Assembly: GCF_026241195.1 (NCBI RefSeq)
Contig: NZ_JAPFQO010000004.1
Location: 62,001 to 126,000, forward strand
DNA: 64,000 nt
Source: Pontibacter anaerobius
Lineage (GTDB): Bacteria; Bacteroidota; Bacteroidia; Cytophagales; Hymenobacteraceae
Direction of reading: 5' to 3'
Positions 34,990 through 42,541 of the stretch are shown here, one piece after another; position 1 is the stretch's first letter; every line of letters begins with the position of its first letter. A program made the position numbers and the translations under genes. Under the pieces are notes generated by a model. That model was not told where the DNA came from. It did not search any database and saw only the letters and a list, made by a program, of their open reading frames with translations.

Positions 34990-35421
34990 ATGAAGAAAGA
35001 ATTTAAGCTCAGCGACATACCAAAACGCAACCCTTACCAGGTGCCGGACGGCTACTTTGACCGCCTGCCCATGCGCGTGATGGAGCGAACTGCCTCCCGC
35101 GGGCAGGAACAGGCCTGGCTGCCTAACCTATGGCGCCCACTGCGCCTGGCCGTGGCCCCGCTGCTACTAATGCTGCTGTTTGTGGGCGTGTACTTTTATA
35201 GCATGCCAACGCAGCCCGAAGAGCAGATCGTGAACCTGGCCGCAGTGTCTGACACAGCCATAGTGGACTACCTGAGCACCTACGCCACACTGGAGACAAC
35301 CGACTTCGCCGAGCTGAACACGCTGCGCGAGCAGGAGCTGCCGGCCGAAGTGCTAAATGTTAGTGCCACCGCTGCCGAAGAGGAGTTGGAATACTATAAC
35401 CTACACGACATTGATTACTAA
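34990..35421 (+). CDS. Anti-sigma-like single-pass membrane protein
   Basis: The 143-residue product has a cytoplasmic N-terminus with the pattern IPKRNPYQVPDGYFDRLPMRVM (shown only in part: VPDGYFDRLP, 18-27) that is typical of proteins encoded after Bacteroidota ECF sigma genes, a membrane helix at about 56-75 and an acidic periplasmic tail ending in EELEYYNLHDIDY. It lies 44 bp after the sigma gene and 7 bp before the Spy-like gene. Its role as anti-sigma factor is inferred from position and layout. Confidence 0.75.
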   Translation: MKKEFKLSDIPKRNPYQVPDGYFDRLPMRVMERTASRGQEQAWLPNLWRPLRLAVAPLLLMLLFVGVYFYSMPTQPEEQIVNLAAVSDTAIVDYLSTYATLETTDFAELNTLREQELPAEVLNVSATAAEEELEYYNLHDIDY

Positions 35422-35428
35422 TTCACCC

Positions 35429-35878
35429 ATGAAGCATTATACCTTGTTTTTATTTTTATGCTGTGCCCTGGTTTTTGGCAGCACCGCCGCCATGGCCCAG
35501 GACAGCCGCACCCATGAGCGCAGAGAGAACGTGGAGGCTGCCAAAACAGCGTTCCTAACCGACAAGATGGGCCTTAGCGCCGAGCAATCGCAGAAGTTCT
35601 GGCCGCTCTACAACGAGTATGAGGCCAAGCGCCGCACCCTGATCAAAGGCTACCGCAGCGGCTACCGCCAGGATGTGGAGGAGCTCAGCGACCAGGAGGC
35701 CAAAACCCGGATCGACAACATGTTCGTAACCAAGGAGAAAGAGCTGGAACTGGAGAAAGAGTATGCGGATAAGTACCTGAAGATCATATCTTACAAGCAG
35801 CTCATTAAACTATACCGCGGTGAGCGGGACTTCACAAAAATGCTGTTAAAGCGCCTCGACAAGAGGGCTAGCAACTAA
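35429..35878 (+). CDS. Spy/CpxP-like periplasmic protein
   Basis: The ATG at 35429 gives 149 residues with a signal peptide (cleavage after AMAQ, about 22). The mature part is almost entirely helical and charged, with LTDKMGLSAEQSQKFWPLYN near 39-58, the LTxxQ-like motif of the Spy/CpxP family (here LSAEQSQKFWPLY). Such proteins are periplasmic chaperones or stress sensors. As the third gene after a sigma and an anti-sigma factor, it is probably a sensor or an induced stress protein of that system. Confidence 0.75.
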   Translation: MKHYTLFLFLCCALVFGSTAAMAQDSRTHERRENVEAAKTAFLTDKMGLSAEQSQKFWPLYNEYEAKRRTLIKGYRSGYRQDVEELSDQEAKTRIDNMFVTKEKELELEKEYADKYLKIISYKQLIKLYRGERDFTKMLLKRLDKRASN

Positions 35879-35905
35879 GAGTAAATTTGGCTAAAGTTGA
35901 GAGTG

Positions 35906-35938
35906 AAAAGGGCACTACCATGAAGGAGTGCCTTTTTC
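35906..35938 (+). terminator. Terminator after the ECF/Spy operon
   Basis: GGCACT (35911-35916) pairs with AGTGCC (35927-35932); the flanking A and T runs extend the stem and give a five-T tail. Confidence 0.65.
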
Positions 35939-35972
35939 AATTTCTGCTAATTTATAATTTCTAAAATGGGGA

Positions 35973-36704
35973 CTAAGCCTCATATACTTCAAGCAGGAAG
36001 TTCAGGTCATCAGACGGTTTGAATTCCATTGGCTTTTCAGACTGAAGGAAAACACGTGCCGAATGAGGCCCCATCAACGTCATCCTATCGCCCTGCACAC
36101 GCAGCATGCTGCCCTCCCGCAACCCGATCACCGGCTGCCGGTTATGGTTGTGGAACTCCGCGATGCGGGTGTCGCGCGTTTCGCCCATATGCGTGGAGTT
36201 CGGGTCCGGGTCCTGGAAGTGCGGGTTGATGTTGAACGGCACCAGTTGCAGCGCATCGAAGGTCTTGACATGCACGATCGGCATATCGTTGGTGGTGCCA
36301 ATGGTTCTGCCCGCCACATTGGTGCCGGCGCTCGTGCCCATGTAGGGCATGCCCTTCTGCACACGTTCCCGCAGCGGCTCTACCAGCTTGTTCTGGTACA
36401 GCTGGCGCAGCAGCACAAACGTGTTTCCGCCGCCAATAAAGACAGCCTCCGCCTCTTTCACGGCCTTTACCGGGTCGTCATACTCGTGCACACCGCTCAC
36501 ACTGATGCCCCACTTCTCAAAAGCCTCACGCGCCTTGGCCGTGTAATCCTTGTGCGACGTACCGCCCGGACGGGCATAGGGTATAAACAAAATGCTTTTT
36601 TTACCCTCCAGCAGGGTCTTTACCTGCTGCTCCGCATGCTCCAGGTAACCGGTGCCGTGCGTGGTAGAGGTGCTTATCAAAAGTAAGTTTCTGCTCATAC
36701 CCAA
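35973..36704 (-). CDS. pepE: Dipeptidase E (peptidase family S51)
   Basis: The 243-residue product has the PepE core: ISTSTTHGTGYL at the N-terminus, FIGGGNTFVLL around 89-99, the nucleophile Ser125 in MGTSAGTNVAG, and a His in the C-terminal third (LVPFNINPHFQDP). PepE hydrolyses Asp-X dipeptides in the cytoplasm. The start is the ATG at 36704 or, two codons on, 36698. No signal peptide. It is separated from the next minus-strand gene by about 207 bp without a visible gene. Confidence 0.9.
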   Translation of the reverse strand: MGMSRNLLLISTSTTHGTGYLEHAEQQVKTLLEGKKSILFIPYARPGGTSHKDYTAKAREAFEKWGISVSGVHEYDDPVKAVKEAEAVFIGGGNTFVLLRQLYQNKLVEPLRERVQKGMPYMGTSAGTNVAGRTIGTTNDMPIVHVKTFDALQLVPFNINPHFQDPDPNSTHMGETRDTRIAEFHNHNRQPVIGLREGSMLRVQGDRMTLMGPHSARVFLQSEKPMEFKPSDDLNFLLEVYEA

Positions 36705-36911
36705 AGATAGGCATTTTGGAGATGTGGTGGCAGTGATATTTGTGTGTAAGGATTTGAGGAAGTGCAGAAAGCCCAGGATAATACTTGCAGGGGAAATAAG
36801 GAATGAGCCTCAACTTGCGCCGACGGCATTTATACTTGCTGAGGCAGGCGCACGCTGCCCGGCCTGTGGCAGCCGCTATGAAAAGTACACGTTAAAGCCA
36901 GCCTTTACAGC

Positions 36912-37172
36912 TTAGTTATCTTTCTTCTGGGTCTTCAGTTTAAGTTTGATGGTTTCGAGGTAAGGCTCCAGTTGGCGGTTGCTGGTGAGAGCGCGCACGA
37001 GGCCAATGCTCTTCAGGTCATACAGAAACCAGAGTTCCACATAAAAATCGTGAAGCCAGTAAAGGTCAATTTTACACCACCCTTTAATGCGGTGATGCAG
37101 GTAATGGCCCTGGTCTATGGCCAGTGTTGCCTGCAAGTGTGGCGGCAACTCATTAAATTCTTCGGCACTCAT
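36912..37172 (-). CDS. Small protein of unknown function
   Basis: The 86-residue product has no signal peptide or membrane segment. It is rich in aromatic residues in the middle (GWCKIDLYWLHDFYVELWFLY), and basic at the end. I do not recognise a family. The codon usage and typical Bacteroidota base composition support it being real, as does the lack of any other feature in this stretch. It has no operon partner. Confidence 0.6.
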   Translation of the reverse strand: MSAEEFNELPPHLQATLAIDQGHYLHHRIKGWCKIDLYWLHDFYVELWFLYDLKSIGLVRALTSNRQLEPYLETIKLKLKTQKKDN

Positions 37173-37215
37173 GATGGGTAAAAATCTACGCTACACTATC
37201 CAACAATTAGGTTAT

Positions 37216-37241
37216 AAAAAAGGCTGCCCGAGGCAGCCTTT
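37216..37241 (-). terminator. Terminator of the 37272-37532 gene
   Basis: AAAGGCTGCC (37219-37228) and GGCAGCCTTT (37232-37241) pair around a 3-nt loop; on the minus strand the hairpin is followed by five T. Confidence 0.8.
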
Positions 37242-37271
37242 ATAGTTTAACGTAAATTTCCAGATTTTGGT

Positions 37272-37532
37272 CTAGTTCAGGTGAAGGGTATACAGTTCGA
37301 AGCGGGTGGAAGCGAAACTCCAGTGCGACGGCGACGGATGGATCTCGATCCCATCCTCATCCATGATCGTTACAGCAAATCCCTCGCCCTGGTTCAGGGG
37401 CTCCGTGAAGTGCTTTACCGGGTACACCTTTCCTTCCTCAATCCACTCTTCAGGCTCGAAGGCTGGCATGGTCGCATCTACGCACTTCGCGTAAACGGCC
37501 ATATAGCTTGGGGGTACGAATAAATTAACCAT
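37272..37532 (-). CDS. Small protein of unknown function
   Basis: The frame is open from 37640, but the stretch before the ATG at 37532 reads like a non-coding leader, so I take 37532 as the start (86 residues, MVNLFVPPSYMAVYAKCVDA). It is acidic, without signal or membrane segment; residues 20-86 are compact and could be a small beta-rich domain (VYPVKHFTEPLNQGEGFAVT, MDEDGIEIHPSPS). No family is recognised. Its terminator lies 31 bp downstream. Confidence 0.55.
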   Translation of the reverse strand: MVNLFVPPSYMAVYAKCVDATMPAFEPEEWIEEGKVYPVKHFTEPLNQGEGFAVTIMDEDGIEIHPSPSHWSFASTRFELYTLHLN

Positions 37533-37764
37533 ATTAAGTAAACTTTGCTCCAATATAAATAATTCCTGCAAAACAGGAAACTCTGCAACTGCTTTTACCG
37601 GCAGCCTACCACATCGAGTACAAAAAGTATGCCTCCTCAAGTATAAACCCTGCCAGGCTTACAATTTAAGTATAAAAACAACTGGTCTTGCCACTTTTGG
37701 CAGCTTAAGAGGCAGATGTTCCGTAAGTACAAGTTCAGGTTCATTTTTACATAATAACAAGCTT

Positions 37765-38859
37765 ATGGAGGCAACATCAGCGCGGAACATAACCGGCAAT
37801 CAACACACCTTTACCGCTGCCCCACGGGTGTGGGGCCTCAAAACAGTTTTTGTAAACCTATACTTTGTAGCAAACCCCGATGGCTCCTGGGTGCTGATAG
37901 ACACGGGAGTGCCCGGTTCGGCAGGCAAGATAAAACAGGCCGCCGCCGAAATTTTTGGCCAGGATGCCAGGCCGGGTGCCATAATTCTTACCCACGGCCA
38001 CTTTGACCACATCGGCGCTGTAAAAGAGCTGGCAGAGGAATGGGATGTGCCCGTATATGCCCACCCAATGGAGTTGCCGTACCTGACAGGCCAATCGAAC
38101 TACCCGCCACCAGACCCGAGTGTGGGGGGCGGCGCCATGGCTTACATGTCTTTTTCTTACCCTAAGAAGCCGATCAACATCAGGAACCGCATAGAACTGC
38201 TACCCACAGATGGCAGCGTGCCGGTTTTGGAAGGGTGGCGCTGGATACACACGCCGGGGCATAGCCCAGGACACATTTCCCTCTTCAGGGAAGAGGACCG
38301 GGTGTTGATTGTAGGGGATGCCTTTGTGACCCGCAACGGAGAATCAGCCCTGGCCGTGATGACGGAGAAAAAAGAGGTGCATGGCCCGCCGGCCTACTAT
38401 ACTCCAGACTGGGGCTCTGCCCACCACTCCGTAGAAGAGCTGAATAACCTGAAACCGGAGATAGCCGCAGCCGGCCACGGTATGCCGATGCGAGGCGCAG
38501 AGCTGCGCGAGCAGTTAGACCACCTAGTGCATAACTTCTGGCTTGTGGCTGTACCCAAACACGGCCGCTATGTGCATGAGCCGGCCGTTGTGGATGAGTA
38601 TGGTGTAGTATCGGTACCCCCGCCTGTAGGTAACCCGGTGCCGAAGATATTGGCCGTGGCTGGCGCAGTAGCGCTTGCAGGGCTAGCCTGGTCGGCGTGG
38701 AGCAAGCGCAGCCAAAACAAGAAGTATGGGTACAGCAAACAATCGCGCCATCGTCTGGCACAGCGGCCATACTCCCACAACAGGGTGCTTCGCGATACCC
38801 CTCCTGCCATAGACCCTGACTACGATGACCCGACCGAGCACACAAACAATTACCCGTAA
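37765..38859 (+). CDS. MBL-fold metallo-hydrolase with C-terminal membrane segment
   Basis: The 364 residues contain a metallo-beta-lactamase fold: VLIDTGVPGS, the zinc motif THGHFDHIGAV near 72-82, a His in IHTPGHSPGH, an Asp in IVGDAF and the final His in AAGHGMP. It belongs to the broad glyoxalase II-like/lactonase-like group; the substrate is unknown. After the catalytic domain there is a linker, a short hydrophobic helix (about 292-312) and a basic, Pro/Arg-rich tail, an unusual addition for this family, suggesting attachment to the membrane. The stop codon is inside the stem of the following hairpin. Confidence 0.85.
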   Translation: MEATSARNITGNQHTFTAAPRVWGLKTVFVNLYFVANPDGSWVLIDTGVPGSAGKIKQAAAEIFGQDARPGAIILTHGHFDHIGAVKELAEEWDVPVYAHPMELPYLTGQSNYPPPDPSVGGGAMAYMSFSYPKKPINIRNRIELLPTDGSVPVLEGWRWIHTPGHSPGHISLFREEDRVLIVGDAFVTRNGESALAVMTEKKEVHGPPAYYTPDWGSAHHSVEELNNLKPEIAAAGHGMPMRGAELREQLDHLVHNFWLVAVPKHGRYVHEPAVVDEYGVVSVPPPVGNPVPKILAVAGAVALAGLAWSAWSKRSQNKKYGYSKQSRHRLAQRPYSHNRVLRDTPPAIDPDYDDPTEHTNNYP

Positions 38860-38906
38860 ACAGAAAAAGGGGCCAGGATTTATACCTGGCCCCTTTTTCT
38901 GTTTAC
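38856..38906. terminator. 22-bp perfect terminator containing the MBL stop codon
   Basis: Arms 38856-38877 and 38885-38906 pair perfectly around a 7-nt loop. The TAA of the MBL gene (38857-38859) lies in the first arm. It serves the MBL gene and, in the other direction, the small stress protein gene. Confidence 0.85.
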
Positions 38907-38915
38907 GCTAAATTA

Positions 38916-39101
38916 TTAATCGGAATGACTCTTTCTGCCGGATCCGCTTTTCTTGCCGCCGCCGTCCTGCTTGTTAACAGTGGCCCAGGCACGTTTCTCG
39001 GCTTCTTTGTGGCTAACGCCGCGTTTCTCGTATCCTTCCTCAATATGTTCTGCTTTACGTTTCTGCTTATCTGTGTAAGCCGACTTATCTCCTTGTGGCA
39101 T
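38916..39101 (-). CDS. Small plasmid-stabilization-like/stress protein
   Basis: The ATG at 39101 gives 61 residues, MPQGDKSAYTDKQKRKAEHI at the start, then EEGYEKRG, the AEKRAWATVNKQ helix and a Gly/Lys/Ser tail. I recognise this as the small conserved protein often labelled plasmid stabilization protein in Bacteroidota and Proteobacteria; the label is historical and the function is not known. The upstream extension to 39272 has a weak ORF without similarity. It is monocistronic. Confidence 0.75.
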   Translation of the reverse strand: MPQGDKSAYTDKQKRKAEHIEEGYEKRGVSHKEAEKRAWATVNKQDGGGKKSGSGRKSHSD

Positions 39102-39596
39102 GTTTTTCTCCTTTCTATTAAGTGATACATCGATCTGTATTCTCCATGCTGATTTTATTGTACGGGTATTTTTGGCAGAATGATTAAAATGTACTCGTAA
39201 AGCTTTTCCTTCATGAGCCAAAGTATAACCTGACTGACTCCTTATACTTTTAATTTTCTTCCACCACCCCAAGTATTACTATTCGGTTTTGCTAAGAAGC
39301 AAGTGTTATACTTTATGGCGAGGAAAGAAAAGAGTGTCTTCCGGTAAGGCTTTTACGTAAACTTTTCAACAGCACGGGCTAGTATGGCAGGATGCAACCC
39401 ATGAATTACTGTGTGAGCCAGGGCAACAAAAGTATACTTACCTAACAGAAGGGTAGTATCGTTTCATTCTCTCCTTTTTGTCATCCTGAAAGGATCCTGT
39501 GGGCCTGCAGCGAAAGTTTAACCTTCCGGGGTAAGGACTAGCTTTTTAGCCTAAGGTTGTTAACAGAATGACAGTGATAACTAAAGAACAGCAGTT
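39102..39596. other. Intergenic spacer with several AAGTATA motifs
   Basis: I see no gene in these 495 bp. They contain the promoter of the small stress gene, four or five AAGTATA/TATACTT motifs (near 39222, 39243, 39307 and 39431) and AT-rich stretches. The final 60 bp before the SDR gene contain a weak hairpin-like stretch but no clear terminator. Confidence 0.5.
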
Positions 39597-40406
39597 ATGG
39601 AGCAGGTAAAGTATGATTTTCAGGATAAGGTGGTGCTGGTAACTGGCGGCACCTCGGGTATTGGCCTGGCCACGGCCCAACAGTTTGCCCAGGCCGGAGC
39701 GAAGGTTATACTTACGGGCAGAGACGCCGCGAAGGCAGAGCACGCCCTCAGAGCCATCTCACCTACCGCCCATGCCGCCCATTATATCCAAACAGACAAC
39801 AGCCAGCCCGAAAGTGTACTGGACCTGTTCAGCGAGATCCGCAAAGTATACGGCACCCTGGATTATGCCGTGAACAACGCCGCCGACACGCAGGGCATCG
39901 GTGCGCCGCTGCATGGGTTCGAGATCAGCGAGTTTGACATGGCCATGGCCGCCAACTTGAAGGGCGTCTGGCTCTGTATGCAGCAGGAGATCAGGATGAT
40001 GCTGGACAAAACTACTCCGGCCGGTGCCATCGTGAATGTTTCGAGCGTGAACGGGCTGGGCGGGGCACCGATGGGTTCGCTGTATGCCGCCGCCAAGGCC
40101 GGCGTGATAGCCCTCTCCAAATCTGCAGCCCAGGAACTGGCCACCGCCGGTATTCGCATCAACGTGGTAGCGCCCGGCGCGCACGATACGCCCATGCTCC
40201 GGCACGCCTTTGAGGTGCAGGCCGGCAAAGACTTTGAAAAGCAGCAGCAGATAAAAGAGGCTTACCTCTCCTTCATCCCCCAAAAGCGGCTGGGGGAGCC
40301 TGCCGAGGCTGCGTCCGCCATCCTGTGGCTCTGCTCCGATGCCGCCGGCTTTGTAACCGGGCACACCATGATCGTGGATGGTGGCATGAGTTCCATGGTA
40401 CGCTAG
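39597..40406 (+). CDS. SDR family NAD(P)-dependent oxidoreductase
   Basis: The 269-residue product is a classical SDR: cofactor motif TGGTSGIG at 16-23, the NNAADTQG segment near 91-98, catalytic Ser in NVSSVNGLGG and the Y-x-x-x-K motif YAAAKAG near 162-166, and INVVAPGA. The C-terminal part (GEPAEAASAILWLCSDAAGF, then GHTMIVDGGMS) is the common ending. The substrate is unknown. The aminotransferase gene follows after 47 bp with its own promoter box, so co-transcription is only partial. Confidence 0.93.
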   Translation: MEQVKYDFQDKVVLVTGGTSGIGLATAQQFAQAGAKVILTGRDAAKAEHALRAISPTAHAAHYIQTDNSQPESVLDLFSEIRKVYGTLDYAVNNAADTQGIGAPLHGFEISEFDMAMAANLKGVWLCMQQEIRMMLDKTTPAGAIVNVSSVNGLGGAPMGSLYAAAKAGVIALSKSAAQELATAGIRINVVAPGAHDTPMLRHAFEVQAGKDFEKQQQIKEAYLSFIPQKRLGEPAEAASAILWLCSDAAGFVTGHTMIVDGGMSSMVR

Positions 40407-40441
40407 CCCCTGCCCTATTCCCTCTTTCATACTTATTTCCG

Positions 40442-40449
40442 TACCTTTG
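40442..40449 (+). promoter_or_regulatory. -7 box just upstream of the aminotransferase start codon
   Basis: TACCTTTG fits TAnnTTTG and ends four bases before the ATG at 40454. It implies a leaderless or nearly leaderless transcript, or initiation at the second Met (40463). Confidence 0.55.
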
Positions 40450-40453
40450 CACC

Positions 40454-41653
40454 ATGATTTCGATGAGGCAATTGTTTCTGCAGCATGTGGCGCAGACATC
40501 AGACTTCCCGCTGATGATTGAGGTGGAGAAGGCAGAGGGAGTATACATGTATGGTGCCAACGGCGACCGCTACCTGGACCTGATCTCGGGCATAGGTGTG
40601 AGCAATGTAGGCCACCGGCACCCGCGCGTGCTCAAGGCCATACACGAGCAGTTGGACAAGTACATGCACCTGATGGTGTACGGCGAGTTTGTGCAGGCCC
40701 CGCAGGCGCAACTGGCACAGGCCATTACCAGCACTCTGCCCGATCGCCTGAACAACGTATACTTGCTGAATTCCGGAACCGAGGCTGTGGAGGGCGCCAT
40801 GAAGCTGGCTAAACGCTACACAGGCCGCACCGAGTTCGTCTCCTGCCGCAACGCTTACCACGGCTCCACGCAGGGCGCATTGTCTGTTAACGGCAGCGAG
40901 GGCTTTAAAAACGCCTTCCGCCCGCTGCTCCCCGATGTACGCCACATCCAATACAACCACCTCCCCGACCTGCAGGACATCACCAACCGCACCGCAGCGG
41001 TAATTATAGAGACGGTGCAGGGCGAGGCCGGCGTTCGTGTGCCGGAGAACGATTATCTGAAGCACCTGCGAGACCGCTGTACCGAAGTCGGTGCCCTGCT
41101 GATACTGGATGAGATACAATGCGGGTTTGGCCGCACCGGCACCTTCTGGGCTTTTGAGCAATTTGGCATTGAGCCTGATATCCTGCTTTGCGCCAAGGGC
41201 ATGGGCGGCGGTATGCCGATCGGGGCTTTTATTGCTCCGCAGGAGATCATGGCGGCTTTTAAAACAGACCCAATCCTTGGGCACTGCACCACGTTTGGCG
41301 GTCACCCGGTAAGCTGCGCCGCCTCGCTGGCCACCCTGCAGACGATACAGGACGAGAATTTGCTGGAGGCAGTCGCCCGTAAAGCCGCGCTTTTCAGGGA
41401 GCTGCTCGTGCACCCGCGCATCAAGGAAGTTCGGAATTGCGGCCTGATGATGGCAGCCGAATTCGAAAGTTTTGAGGTACTGAAAGCCGTGATTGACCGC
41501 GCCATCCTCAACGGCGTACTCACAGACTGGTTCCTGTTCTGCGACAACTCCATGCGCATCGCACCGCCCCTGGTTATCACAGAGAATGAGATCAGAGAGG
41601 CCTGTGCCGTTATACTGCGCTCTATAGACGAAGCAACCGGAGATAAGTCCTGA
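40454..41653 (+). CDS. Class III (acetylornithine-type) PLP aminotransferase
   Basis: The ATG at 40454 gives 399 residues. It has the class III core: YLDLISGIGVSNVGHRHP near 35-52, the LNSGTEAVEGAMKLAKRYTG PLP-phosphate loop near 100-119, the DEIQCGFGRTG motif around 219-229 and the Schiff-base Lys in LLCAKGMGGGMPIGA near 245-250. Members include acetylornithine, ornithine and GABA aminotransferases; in Bacteroidota this form is annotated simply as aspartate aminotransferase family. No arginine-pathway gene is adjacent, so the substrate is open. It ends at a 23-bp hairpin made of motif copies. Confidence 0.92.
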   Translation: MISMRQLFLQHVAQTSDFPLMIEVEKAEGVYMYGANGDRYLDLISGIGVSNVGHRHPRVLKAIHEQLDKYMHLMVYGEFVQAPQAQLAQAITSTLPDRLNNVYLLNSGTEAVEGAMKLAKRYTGRTEFVSCRNAYHGSTQGALSVNGSEGFKNAFRPLLPDVRHIQYNHLPDLQDITNRTAAVIIETVQGEAGVRVPENDYLKHLRDRCTEVGALLILDEIQCGFGRTGTFWAFEQFGIEPDILLCAKGMGGGMPIGAFIAPQEIMAAFKTDPILGHCTTFGGHPVSCAASLATLQTIQDENLLEAVARKAALFRELLVHPRIKEVRNCGLMMAAEFESFEVLKAVIDRAILNGVLTDWFLFCDNSMRIAPPLVITENEIREACAVILRSIDEATGDKS

Positions 41654-41670
41654 TGTGAGAGATTTAAGTG

Positions 41671-41720
41671 GGTTTATACTTGAAGAGACGCAATACATTG
41701 CGTCTCTTCAAGTATAAACC
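41671..41720. terminator. 23-bp perfect hairpin built on a TATACTT/AAGTATA inverted pair
   Basis: Arms 41671-41693 and 41698-41720 pair perfectly around TACA. Each arm contains the overrepresented 7-mer. Position after the aminotransferase gene suggests a terminator. Confidence 0.8.
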
Positions 41721-41721
41721 T

Positions 41722-42325
41722 GCCCCTCCGAGGAGGGGAATCATACCTCTCCACAGCCCTCTCCTTTTCTCGAGGGCCCCTACCCCCAAAACAGGAGAGG
41801 GAGTCCGATTCATGTTGCATCAGCTTAGGCTATCGAACTGATCCCAGTCTTTCCGTTGAGCGCCTTTGGAGTTTTTCCGGTGCCGAGCGGGAGCGAAGGC
41901 AGCCCGAGGCACGAGGGCAGGAAAAGCTCCCAGCGCGATGCGGGAAGACGAGCCCTCCCGGGCTGGAGGGAGCCAAGGCCGGAAGTGCAACGAGTCGCTT
42001 GTAAGACTGAGGATGAACAGTAGCAAAATAGGATAGCTTGAGTCAAGCTACAGGAAGCAGCAGCTAGGGAAGTATAAGTATGCGGATTAGGAAATCCGCG
42101 GCAGAAAGGTTCCGGACAGGGATGTCCGGAACAGCGGGATAAAGTATAGCTAAAGTGCTAAGTATGGCTTTGCAAGCCAGTTGAGTTACAAACTCAACAC
42201 CATAAAAGGACACAAGTATAAATACTTGCGCCAGGAAGGGATAAAACAAGCTGCTCGTAAGAGTGAGGATCAACAGCAGCTAGTAAGGATAACTTGGTCC
42301 GGTTGCGGGAAGCAGCAGCTATGAA
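41722..42325 (+). repeat. Modular hairpin-rich intergenic repeat, copy C
   Basis: Modules in order: C/G-rich block with CTCTCCTTTTCTCGAGGGCC (41759 on), GATCCCAG...TAAGACTGAGGAT block (41840-42014), GCGGATT...AATCCGC and TTCCGGACA...TGTCCGGAA (42081-42131), GGCTT-tgc-AAGCC, GTTGAGTT-aca-AACTCAAC (42181-42199) and CAAGTAT-aa-ATACTTG (42213-42228), then a second partial copy of the GAGGATCAACAGCAGC segment (42263 on). The whole 41654-42541 gap holds no gene; the small ORFs there do not agree in frame with those of the other copies. Confidence 0.8.
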
Positions 42326-42345
42326 AGTGTAAATGAACAAGTATA

Positions 42346-42390
42346 AAAGTATAGCCAAAGTATAGCCAAAGTATAGCCAAAGTATAAACC
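42346..42390 (+). repeat. Tandem 11-bp repeat AAAGTATAGCC
   Basis: Three perfect units (42346-42356, 42357-42367, 42368-42378) and a diverged fourth (42379-42390). Each contains the window-wide AAGTATA motif. Confidence 0.9.
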
Positions 42391-42541
42391 CGAACAGCAA
42401 TCAGGAAGTATAGCGGGAGCTTAAGTACAGCCCATCCCCCTTTACAAACCCAACACTACAGCAGCAACCGCAGCGGTGATTGCACGTAAAAACCGGGGCT
42501 ATACTTTACTCCTGAGGTATAAGCACATCAACCGGAACCTT

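Noticed and set aside
36652-36915. Plus-strand ORF of 87 codons between pepE and the next gene
   Set aside because: It runs into pepE antisense, has no domain and no ribosome binding site; the region is better read as a promoter spacer.
41820-42046. Two overlapping small minus-strand ORFs in repeat copy C
   Set aside because: They differ in frame and length from those in copies A and B and contain no plausible start signals.
42346-42390. CRISPR array at the 11-bp tandem repeat
   Set aside because: Units are too short, without spacers, and no cas gene is in the window.
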